Assembly (NCBI GenBank): GCA_009694215.1
Contig: SHVN01000006.1
Coordinates: forward strand, 1 to 51,639
Reading direction: 5' to 3'
Length of the DNA stretch: 51,639 nucleotides
Origin: Xanthobacteraceae bacterium
GTDB lineage: Bacteria; Pseudomonadota; Alphaproteobacteria; Rhizobiales; Xanthobacteraceae
Below, in pieces: positions 44,779 through 51,432 of this stretch (the stretch's first letter is position 1; every line of letters begins with the position of its first letter). Position numbers and translations under genes: made by a program. The notes under the pieces are model-generated. The model saw only the letters and a program-made list of their open reading frames with translations. It had not been told where the DNA came from and did not search any database.

Positions 44779-45057
44779 ATGTCCGGGAATCTATACGAAA
44801 ACAAGTACGAGCCGCTGTACGATTACCTGATGCAAGAAAAGCGCGCCGATTTTGTCCTCACTTACGAGGAGATCGAGGAGATACTCGGCTTCGCCCTGCC
44901 GCGCAGCGCGCAACGTGCCGAATGGTGGGACGACGACACACCGGAGCATCCGCGAGACCAGGCGCAGGCGATCCACCAGGCTGGATACGATTCCCGGCGG
45001 GCTCCCGAAGGCGGGAAGGTCCGCTTCCGAAAGCTGTCGACAATACCCCGCCGCTGA
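44779..45057 (+). CDS. DUF7662-type small protein
   Basis: A 92-residue protein with the segment NKYEPLYDYLMQE, LTYEEIEEILGFALPRSAQRAEWWDDD and a C-terminal HQAGYDSRRAPEGGKVRFRKL. This pattern (YxPLxxYL, FEEIExILGxxLPxSA, WW, basic end) is that of DUF7662 proteins, some of which occur near or within restriction or toxin-like loci; function is not known. It begins six bases after the PanB-like gene, so it is probably co-transcribed, although a functional link is not evident. Confidence 0.7.
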   Translation: MSGNLYENKYEPLYDYLMQEKRADFVLTYEEIEEILGFALPRSAQRAEWWDDDTPEHPRDQAQAIHQAGYDSRRAPEGGKVRFRKLSTIPRR

Positions 45058-45097
45058 CTCCGATCTCACCGCGCGCCGATAGCCGCAAACGGCAGCA

Positions 45098-46006
45098 ATG
45101 GCCCCCGATCAAACCCAACTCACCGTCATGGCGTTTCCCGGCACGCAGACGCTGCCGCTGTTCGCGGCGGAGGCTAAAGGGTTTTTCAGCAGACGCAGGC
45201 TCGCCGTGGATCTCAAGCCCGCCCCGAACTCCGAGGAGCAGCGCCGGGGCCTGGCCTCCGGACGCTATCAGATCGTCCACGGCGCGGCGGATCAGTGCGT
45301 CGCACTGGTCGAGGCGAACGTGGACGCCATTGTCATCGCCGGCGGCGACAACGGCTTCAATCACCTGTTCGTGCAGCCCTATGTCGAAAGCCCGGCCGCA
45401 TTGCGCGGACGGACACTTGTGGCCGACGTGGCCAACACCGGCTGGTCGTTCGTGCTGTACGAAATCCTCCGGCGGCATAGCCTCGGCCGCGGCGACTACG
45501 CCATTCACGAGGCTGGCGCGCCGTTCCGCCGCTTCGAGGCGATGCGCGACGACAAGACCATGGCGGCGGCGATCCTCAATCCGCCCTTCGCCATCCATGC
45601 GCGGCGCGCGGGTTTGAAGGATATGGGCGCCGTCGTCGACACCATCGGGCCTTATCTGGGCACGGTACCCTATGTGCTGCGCGGCTGGGCCCACGCCAAT
45701 GCCGGCACGCTCGCCGCCTATCTTGCCGCCTGCATCGAAGGCCTGCGCTGGTCGCTCGACCCCGCGAACAAGGACGAAGCGATACAGCTCTATTCCGGCC
45801 GCCTGAATGTCCCGGCCGATATCGCCGCGGAAATCCATGCGAACGCATCCGATCCGGTGACCGGCCTCGCCAGGGATGCCACGTTCGACCTTGAAGGCTT
45901 CAAGACCGTGCTGAGGCTGCGCTCCGCCTTCGAAGTCCGCACCACCGCACCGCCGGAACAATATTTCGATCTGTCATTCCACCGGCGGGCCATCGCCGGG
46001 CTTTGA
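45098..46006 (+). CDS. NMT1/THI5-like ligand-binding protein without signal peptide
   Basis: A 302-residue protein with the type-2 periplasmic-binding fold of the NMT1/SsuA/ThiY family: LPLFAAEAKGFFSRRRLAVDLKPAPNSEEQRRGLASGRYQIVHGAADQ is the usual N-terminal lobe. Unlike its relatives it begins directly with MAPDQTQLTVMAFPGTQ, with no hydrophobic leader and no lipobox, and no ABC permease or ATPase is adjacent. It may work inside the cell as a ligand sensor or enzyme, or its leader may lie in an unrecognised upstream segment. It ends in a basic helix (FHRRAIAGL). Confidence 0.75.
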   Translation: MAPDQTQLTVMAFPGTQTLPLFAAEAKGFFSRRRLAVDLKPAPNSEEQRRGLASGRYQIVHGAADQCVALVEANVDAIVIAGGDNGFNHLFVQPYVESPAALRGRTLVADVANTGWSFVLYEILRRHSLGRGDYAIHEAGAPFRRFEAMRDDKTMAAAILNPPFAIHARRAGLKDMGAVVDTIGPYLGTVPYVLRGWAHANAGTLAAYLAACIEGLRWSLDPANKDEAIQLYSGRLNVPADIAAEIHANASDPVTGLARDATFDLEGFKTVLRLRSAFEVRTTAPPEQYFDLSFHRRAIAGL

Positions 46007-46037
46007 GTCTGGCTCCGAACAAGGGCATAATAGGCGC

Positions 46038-46226
46038 ATGAGCAAATCTCCCCGGGTCGTCTTCAAGCTAGAGCGGGTCGCCGAAGGCGACTGGCAAATC
46101 CAGGCGATCTATCCCGGTGTCGAAAATCGCATCATCAAGGGATTCAAGACCAAGGCCGAGGTCGACGAGTGGCTGAATGGCACCCGCCGCATCGACTGGC
46201 TGCGCTCTCAGGGCTACGCAAAATAG
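46038..46226 (+). CDS. Small conserved hypothetical protein
   Basis: A 62-residue protein, MSKSPRVVFKLERVAEGD at the start and KTKAEVDEWLNGTRRIDWLRSQGYAK at the end. The first half predicts beta strands and the second a helix (the EVDEWL...WLRSQGY pattern), as in short proteins seen across Bradyrhizobium-like genomes. No function is known to me. It begins 31 bases after the NMT1-like gene on the same strand. Confidence 0.65.
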   Translation: MSKSPRVVFKLERVAEGDWQIQAIYPGVENRIIKGFKTKAEVDEWLNGTRRIDWLRSQGYAK

Positions 46227-46576
46227 GCCTGCGAAGTAGCGGCACGCCTCCGTCCCGTGTTGCGGAGCCGCCACACCGCCTTGAATTGGCGGGCCAGCGT
46301 CCATTGCGCTGGACCAGACGCTCCCGCTGGGCTGACCTTAGCGCTATTTTCGAAATATAATCAACTGCTTATGCCAATTCATCCACAGCCTCGCCCGCGT
46401 TCTGACGCGCCGCGATGCAAGGCGGATTGCCGATGTGGCGCGGTTTCAGTTGCCCTCCACTCAATGCGTGATTTCGCGCGCGGTGCAATGCAGGCACCGA
46501 CGTCATCGCAGCCAGCACGCACGGCGGACGGATAGGATTCGAGACGAGGAACGCCGGGCAGCCGGGAACCGCTTTC
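46227..46576. other. 350-base stretch without a recognisable gene
   Basis: Between the small hypothetical gene and the porin pseudogene. Short open frames exist but none resembles a known protein or has a ribosome site. The last 45 bases read in frame into the porin remnant without a start codon, so part of this stretch may be the decayed promoter and signal-peptide start of that gene. Confidence 0.55.
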
Positions 46577-47239
46577 GTGGCCTTGTCGCTGCTCGCAGCC
46601 CCGATCGTCGCAACGGCCGCCAACGTTCCGCGGCCCGTGCACAAAGGGGCGCGTCCGGCGGCGGCCGCCACCATCAACTGGACCGGCTTCTACGCCGGCA
46701 TCAATGGCGGCTCCGGCTTCGACACCTCGAACTGGGTCGTGAACGCCGTCACGATCCGGTCGAGGGGCGCTATGATCGGCGGCACGCTTGGCTACAACCA
46801 CCAGTTCGGCTCGATAAACCACGGCATTGAAACCGACCTCGATTTGGCCGACGCCAAAGGCGCGACGAGCTGCAGCGCCTTCACCTGCGAGACCAAGAGC
46901 ACCTAGCTCGGCACCCTGCGCGCCCGCGTCGGCTATTCCTTCGACCGCTGGCTGCCTTTTCTCACCTTCGGCCTCGCCTATGGACACATCGAGGCGACAT
47001 CGACCAATCCCGCGATGCCCAGCGCCAGCAAGTCACGAATCGGATGGGCCGCGGGCGGCGGCCTCGAACATGCCTTCGCCGGGAACTGGTCGGCCAAGTT
47101 CGAATACTTCTACACCTGCCTCGGACGAGTCGATCAGGGCGTCCCCTGCACCACGAACCTGCTAGCCAGCAATATCTTGCTCAAGCAAAGCGTCTTCCGG
47201 ATCGGCGTGAACTACAAGTTCACCGGACCGGCCTGGTAG
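46577..47239 (+). pseudogene. Omp25/31-like outer-membrane beta-barrel, nonsense mutant
   Basis: In one frame the sequence gives a decayed signal core (VALSLLAAPIVATAA), the family mark INWTGFYAGINGG, MIGGTLGYNHQFG and IETDLDLADAKG. Then CETKST is followed by TAG at 46904-46906. The same frame resumes with LGTLRARVGYSFDRWLPFLTFG, AAGGGLEHAFAGNWSAKFEY and the C-terminal strand FRIGVNYKFTGPAW. Homologues have WLGTLRARVGY here, so TGG to TAG is the likely change. There is also no good start codon: 46577 is a GTG inside the signal core. Both defects argue for a dead gene of the Omp25/31 surface-protein family common in Rhizobiales. Confidence 0.85.
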
Positions 47240-47265
47240 CGGGTTTTACGTCCAGGCTCCCGCGC

Positions 47266-47559
47266 TCAGCAGCACTCGCACTGGAAATCGTCCGATACCG
47301 CGAGCGCACGTTTCATCCAGTACGGCGGCAGGTCGCCATCCGTCACCTCGGCCACCGGCTTGAACACCTTGAAATGGTGCCGCCGCTCGTCCGACCAGAA
47401 CGCGATCGCGGTCTCGATCGGCGGGCAGCCCGGCACGGCACAGGCCACCTCGGCCACCAGGATCGCCCCCTCGCCGAGCGAGAACCGTGCGCGCACCCAT
47501 TCCCGTACCCGGTCGAGGGCGCGCAGATGATCGGAGTTCTTCCAGGCCGATTGAAGCAT
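47266..47559 (-). CDS. Conserved hypothetical protein with C-terminal Cys-x-Cys-Cys
   Basis: A 97-residue protein starting at the ATG at 47559 (MLQSAWKNSDHLRALDRVREW). The middle contains VAEVACAVPGCPPIETAIAFW and HHFKVFKPVAEV; the end is DDFQCECC. The conserved ACxxPGCPP and the terminal CxCC suggest metal or cluster binding. Similar short proteins occur next to nitrogen-, hydrogen- or molybdenum-related genes in Bradyrhizobium-like genomes, but I cannot name a function. It is divergent from the Bug fragment. Confidence 0.7.
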   Translation of the reverse strand: MLQSAWKNSDHLRALDRVREWVRARFSLGEGAILVAEVACAVPGCPPIETAIAFWSDERRHHFKVFKPVAEVTDGDLPPYWMKRALAVSDDFQCECC

Positions 47560-47675
47560 AGTCGCGGCGCTCACGCCCTCAAGCCTAGCAGAACAATGCA
47601 GCCATCGCGGCCGATCATTGGACGGCCCGCATAAATTGCGCAAAAATGATACTTCGCACCAATTGAGGAGAGGCC

Positions 47676-47930
47676 ATGGCCGGTCAGAATAGCAAATTGT
47701 ACCCTGATACACTGACGAAGGCGCGGACGGCCGGCACGCCGCCGGAGCTCACTAAAAAGATTTCTGACGCCGTCGGCGAGGTCATGAAGCAGCCCGAGGT
47801 GTCGGGAAAGCTGACAACCATGAGCATGGTTTCGACCGGAAGCACGAGCGCGGAGTTCTCAAAATTCATCAACGAAGAGGCCAAACGCTGGGGCGACGTG
47901 ATCCGCACCACCGGCGCGAAGGCTCAATAA
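47676..47930 (+). CDS. Truncated Bug receptor: C-terminal domain only
   Basis: An 84-residue open frame with a good ribosome site (AGGAGAGG) and ATG. From about residue 19, AGTPPELTKKISDAVGEVMKQPEVSGKL and then SAEFSKFINEEAKRWGDVIRTTGAKAQ match the last helix-rich part of Bug receptors (APAGTPxxVVxKL...FAxFIxxExxKWxxVIKxxGAKxE). The signal peptide and both binding lobes are missing, and the first 18 residues (MAGQNSKLYPDTLTKART) are unrelated. It is probably a remnant, but its ribosome site and its position just before the alcohol dehydrogenase mean that it is likely translated. Confidence 0.7.
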   Translation: MAGQNSKLYPDTLTKARTAGTPPELTKKISDAVGEVMKQPEVSGKLTTMSMVSTGSTSAEFSKFINEEAKRWGDVIRTTGAKAQ

Positions 47931-47943
47931 GGAGATATCGAAA

Positions 47944-49053
47944 ATGGCAGAGAAAGTGCTGGCGGCCGTCCGGACCGGACCGAGCAAGACCGAGATCCGC
48001 GAATATCCGATGCCGGACATTCCGACGGACGCCGCCCTGCTGAAGATGGAGGTCGGCGGCATCTGCGGCACCGACGTCAAGCTCTACAAGCACCCGCCGA
48101 CCAAAGACCACGTGATCATGGGTCACGAGAACATCGGCACTATCGCCAAGGCGGGCCGCGAGTTCACCGCGCGCAAGGGCTTCAAGGAGGGCGATCTGGT
48201 TTTCGTCGAGCACTATGTCTCGTGCGGCAAATGCGAGTGGTGTCACGCAGGCCAGTACCGCCACTGCGAGAATACCAACTGGCGCACCAATCCCGACGCG
48301 ATCCGCTACGGCTACACCTCGGCGGAGAAGGCCCCGCACCTGTGGGGCGGCTTCGCGCAATATGTCTATCTGCCGTGGAACGCGGTGATCCATCACGTTC
48401 CGAAGGGAGTCACGCCGGAGCTCGCGGGGCTCGTCACGCCGATGGCGAATGGCGTCGAGTGGTCTTTGTTCGACGGCAACGTCGGCTACAATTCGACGGT
48501 GCTGATCCAGGGCCCGGGCCAGCAGGGCCTGTCGCAGACCGTGATCTGCAAGCAAGCCGGCGCCTCGCTCATCATCGTCACCGGCACGTCGAAGGACCGC
48601 GCACGGCTGGAGGTCGCTAAAAAACTCGGCGCCGATCACGTCATCGACGTGACCAAGGAAGACCCGCTCGCCCGCATCATGGAGATCACCGGCGGCAAGG
48701 GCGTGGACGTTTCACTCGACTGCACCGCCGGCGCCGGCGCCATCCCGATCCTGCTCGGAATTGAGGCGCTCAAGCGCAAGGCCGGAATCATCGTCGCGCA
48801 GGGCGAACTCCGCGAGTTTCCCAATTTTCCGTTGGAGAAATTCACCGTGAAGTTCATCACCATGAAAAGCGCGCGCGGCCATAGCTACAAGGCCTGTGAG
48901 CTGGCACTGGAACAGATCGCCTCCAAGCGCTTTCCGCTGGAGCTGATCACGACGCACAAGTTCGGCCTGAAGGACGTCGACCTCGCCATCCGCTCGGTCG
49001 GCAACGAGGGCGTGCCGGACGTGATCCACGCCTCGCTGATGCCGTGGGAGTGA
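47944..49053 (+). CDS. Zinc-dependent alcohol dehydrogenase (MDR family)
   Basis: A 369-residue zinc alcohol dehydrogenase. AAGGAGATA precedes the ATG. Catalytic zinc ligands are Cys41 (GGICGTD) and His61-Glu62 (MGHENIG); the structural zinc is held by Cys94, Cys97, Cys100 and Cys108 (CGKCEWCHAGQYRHC). The NAD-binding region reads VLIQGPGQQGLSQTVICKQAG, a GxGxxG variant. It resembles threonine/sorbitol-dehydrogenase-type MDRs found in sugar-acid and aromatic catabolic clusters. It is followed after one base by the PdxA-family gene, so the two act in one operon, probably as successive dehydrogenases. Confidence 0.92.
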   Translation: MAEKVLAAVRTGPSKTEIREYPMPDIPTDAALLKMEVGGICGTDVKLYKHPPTKDHVIMGHENIGTIAKAGREFTARKGFKEGDLVFVEHYVSCGKCEWCHAGQYRHCENTNWRTNPDAIRYGYTSAEKAPHLWGGFAQYVYLPWNAVIHHVPKGVTPELAGLVTPMANGVEWSLFDGNVGYNSTVLIQGPGQQGLSQTVICKQAGASLIIVTGTSKDRARLEVAKKLGADHVIDVTKEDPLARIMEITGGKGVDVSLDCTAGAGAIPILLGIEALKRKAGIIVAQGELREFPNFPLEKFTVKFITMKSARGHSYKACELALEQIASKRFPLELITTHKFGLKDVDLAIRSVGNEGVPDVIHASLMPWE

Positions 49054-49054
49054 T

Positions 49055-50035
49055 ATGAGCGGCAGGATCAAGATCGCGATCCCCGTAGGCGATCCGGCCG
49101 GCATCGGGCCGGAGATCAGCCTCAAGGCCGCGCTCGACCCAGCCGTGCGCGCCGCCTGCGATCCGATCCTGGTGTGCGATCCGGACCTGCTGGCGCGTCA
49201 TGCCAGGGCATGCGGCATCAAGATCAATCCCTCGCAAATCGACGTGCTGGCCTGTCCGCAGCCGGAGACCGCGTCGCTCGGTTTCGGCGTCGTGAGCCCC
49301 ATCAGCGGCCGCGCGTCGGTTGCGTTCTGCGCCGCCGCCGTCAAGGCCGCGATGGCGGGCGAAGTGGATGCCGTGGTGGCCGCGCCGCAGCACGAGACCT
49401 CCATCGCCCAGGCCGGCATCGCCTTCGACGGCCATCCGTCGTTCGTCGCGCAGCAGACCGGGGCCGACGAGAGCGGCGTCTATATGATGCTGTGCTTCGG
49501 CCACACGCGGATCGCGCACTGCACCCTGCACCGGAGCGTGCGCGAGGCGCTTGCGCTGATCACGCGCGAGAGCGTGTCGCGCACGATCCGCGCGGCCAAC
49601 GCGACGCTCCAGCGCATAGGGATCGCGGCACCGAAGATCGCCGTCAGCGGGCTCAACCCGCACGCCGGCGAAGGCGGGCTGTTCGGCCGCGAGGAAATCG
49701 AGACCATCAAACCGGCAATGGATGCGGTCACGGCCGAAGGGCTGAACGTCTCAGGCCCGTTCGGCGCCGATACCATGTTCCACATGCCGGGGTTCGACGC
49801 CTTCGTCGTCATGTTGCACGACCAGGGTCATATCGCGGCGAAGCTTTTGGCGCAGAACGCCGCCGCAGCGCTGACCATCGGCACGCCGATCCTGTTCGCT
49901 TCGGTCGCGCACGGCACCGGCCACGACATCGCGGGGCAAGGCATCGCCAATCCGGCGGCGATGATCGAGGCGGTGCTGATGATGGCGAAAGCCAAACAGA
50001 CAAATGTCGTCCCCGCGAAGGCGGGGACCCAGTAA
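49055..50035 (+). CDS. PdxA-family dehydrogenase (TphB-like or PdxA2)
   Basis: A 326-residue protein of the 4-hydroxythreonine-4-phosphate dehydrogenase family. Metal-ligand histidines are visible in CTLHRSVREAL, SGLNPHAGEGGLFGREE and VMLHDQGHIAAKL; the N-terminus IPVGDPAGIGPEI is the nucleotide-binding start. Besides PdxA itself the family includes TphB, which dehydrogenates the cis-diol formed by terephthalate dioxygenase, and PdxA2 of sugar-acid pathways. The Rieske oxygenase and ADH context favours such a catabolic role. The last nine residues (VVPAKAGTQ) and the TAA are encoded by the dispersed repeat at 50009-50071, so the natural C-terminus has been replaced or extended. Confidence 0.88.
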   Translation: MSGRIKIAIPVGDPAGIGPEISLKAALDPAVRAACDPILVCDPDLLARHARACGIKINPSQIDVLACPQPETASLGFGVVSPISGRASVAFCAAAVKAAMAGEVDAVVAAPQHETSIAQAGIAFDGHPSFVAQQTGADESGVYMMLCFGHTRIAHCTLHRSVREALALITRESVSRTIRAANATLQRIGIAAPKIAVSGLNPHAGEGGLFGREEIETIKPAMDAVTAEGLNVSGPFGADTMFHMPGFDAFVVMLHDQGHIAAKLLAQNAAAALTIGTPILFASVAHGTGHDIAGQGIANPAAMIEAVLMMAKAKQTNVVPAKAGTQ

Positions 50036-50071
50036 ACACCGGCCTTACTGGATGCCCGCCTTAGCGGGCAT
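50009..50071. repeat. Triple-hairpin dispersed repeat at the 3' end of the PdxA-family gene
   Basis: Three stems in a row: GTCCCCGC/GCGGGGAC (50009-50028), CCAGTAA/TTACTGG (50029-50051), and ATGCCCGC/GCGGGCAT (50052-50071). The first stem and the TAA are inside the reading frame of the PdxA-family gene. The unit (CCCCGCGAAGGCGGGGACCCAG) is a well-known intergenic repeat class in alphaproteobacteria and can terminate transcription for both strands. Confidence 0.85.
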
Positions 50072-50088
50072 GACAGCTACGATCACGG

Positions 50089-50664
50089 TCAACGCCCGTC
50101 GCCGTTCTGCTTCGGCGCGTCAAAGCCCGGCGCGTTCGCGACCTGGTCGAACCAGTCGAAGCCCATTTCCTTGACGATGCGGTTTGACATCACGATCAGC
50201 CGGCAATCCTCGTGATCGCCGGCGACGTGCTGATGGTTGGTGAAGGGCGGGATGTAGATGTAATCGCCGCGCTTCCAGCTGTAGGCCTTGGGCTCCGCCG
50301 CCCATTCCCACTGGAACGCCTCGAGGCAGTCCCACTTCAGGTCCCAATGCAGATCGTAGCCCGAGCCTTCGGCCACGAAGATGATCTCCTCCCACATGTG
50401 CCGGTGGATGCCGGAGTTTTCGCCCGGCTTGAGGAACTGCATGTAGGCCTCCACGCACATTTCGCGCGTGTTCAGCTTCTCGTGCACGAGATGCTTGATC
50501 AGCCCGTCGGCCGAATGCTCCCACGGCATATCCTCGGCGAGGATGACATTGGTTTTGCTCTCATAGCCTTTGCGAAACGCCTCGGACGCCTTGACGTCGT
50601 CGGCGCGGAAGGTCGCGGTCTTGTGGCCGGAGAGCGCAGGCCCGCGATCGGTGAAAAGAGTCAT
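50089..50664 (-). CDS. Single-domain cupin, pair partner A
   Basis: A 191-residue cupin, start at the ATG at 50664 (MTLFTDRG) preceded by GAGGGAG. The cupin has intact motif 1 (GENSGIHRHMWEE: His87, His89, Glu92/Glu93) and motif 2 (IPPFTNHQHVAG: His144, His146), so it very likely binds a metal. Trp/Tyr-rich segments around YDLHWDLKWDCLEAF lie between them. It has no signal peptide. It lies 14 bases downstream of the second single cupin on the same strand, so they form an operon. The NHQH motif is shared with the bicupin pair at 33.4-35.8 kb. Confidence 0.82.
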   Translation of the reverse strand: MTLFTDRGPALSGHKTATFRADDVKASEAFRKGYESKTNVILAEDMPWEHSADGLIKHLVHEKLNTREMCVEAYMQFLKPGENSGIHRHMWEEIIFVAEGSGYDLHWDLKWDCLEAFQWEWAAEPKAYSWKRGDYIYIPPFTNHQHVAGDHEDCRLIVMSNRIVKEMGFDWFDQVANAPGFDAPKQNGDGR

Positions 50665-50678
50665 TGTTCTTCGCTCCC

Positions 50679-51275
50679 TCAGATGTCCGACGGCGGCTTG
50701 TAGTTCTCCGCACCCTTGGGCGGAATTTTCGACGGCCATTCGACGATTTTCTGGAACAAGAGGTGCATGAACAGAAACAGAGGCTTGGCCTTGAACACCA
50801 GCAGGATCGCCTCTTCGTCGGCGGAGTCGTTGAAGTGCTGGTGCACGCAGGCATTCTCGACCAGCATCACGTCGCCGGCCTTCCAGGGAATGTGGCGGCC
50901 GTCGTGCACGTCATGGCCACATCCCTTGAGCACGTAGAACACCGCGCTGTTGAGATGGCCGTGCTTCTGGCCGGACGCGCCCGGCGCATAGGCCTCGATG
51001 TGCGATTCGATCGACTGGGTGATGTTGACCGCCTGGGGCGAGATCACGCTCTTGCCGTAGTGCCCCGGCCCGCCCTTCCACGGCACGTCCTTCGACGAGA
51101 ACACGCGCGGCTGATCGATCAACTGCTTGTAGAGATGGCTGTAGGTGCCTTCGAGCGCGCGCACAAAGGTGCGCTTCTTCGCCCAGCGGTCCCAGTGCTG
51201 ATTTTCCTTCTCGGCCCCTTCCGCTTCCGGCTGGTTGTGACCCACGCCGGGAGGATTTTCGAGGATACCTGTCAT
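50679..51275 (-). CDS. Single-domain cupin, pair partner B
   Basis: A 198-residue cupin starting at the ATG at 51275 (MTGILENPPGVGHNQ) with AGGGAG upstream. Motif 1 is GASGQKHGHLNSAVFYVLKG (His105, His107; the usual Glu is Ser) and motif 2 is ENACVHQHFND (His145, His147). It begins with about 70 residues outside the cupin core, of which WDRWAKKRTFVRALEGTYSHLYK may be a helix. It heads the minus-strand cupin pair and is divergent from the receptor at 51433, so transport and cupins again share an intergenic region, as at 33.2 kb. Confidence 0.8.
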   Translation of the reverse strand: MTGILENPPGVGHNQPEAEGAEKENQHWDRWAKKRTFVRALEGTYSHLYKQLIDQPRVFSSKDVPWKGGPGHYGKSVISPQAVNITQSIESHIEAYAPGASGQKHGHLNSAVFYVLKGCGHDVHDGRHIPWKAGDVMLVENACVHQHFNDSADEEAILLVFKAKPLFLFMHLLFQKIVEWPSKIPPKGAENYKPPSDI

Positions 51276-51393
51276 TTCGCCGGCTCCCTGGGAACTAAGC
51301 CCCGCAGGACAAGATCGATGCAATGTGGCAACACCATATCGCGCGTCCTTGTCAAATCAATCCGGCGGCGAGGATAATGGGTGCATAGGGCAA

Positions 51394-51410
51394 CCGCCGC
51401 GGAGCGGCGG
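51394..51410 (+). promoter_or_regulatory. Small hairpin in the leader of the last receptor gene
   Basis: CCGCCGC (51394-51400), loop GGA, GCGGCGG (51404-51410) form a perfect 7-bp stem. It lies 22 bases before the GTG start at 51433, between the cupin B start and the receptor. It may fold in the 5' leader; no T-run follows, so it is not a terminator. Confidence 0.35.
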
Positions 51411-51432
51411 CCATTCCAAAGGGAGGAACAGA

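Noticed and set aside
16405..46906. Possible amber (TAG) recoding, since two genes contain in-frame TAG
   Set aside because: TAG is used as a normal stop at 2525-2527 and 41499-41501. The two in-frame cases replace different residues (Gln and Trp), and each gene has another defect.
51320..51345. Possible operator ATGTGG-CAACA-CCATAT upstream of the last receptor
   Set aside because: Half-sites match in only five of six positions, and the site resembles no regulator class convincingly.
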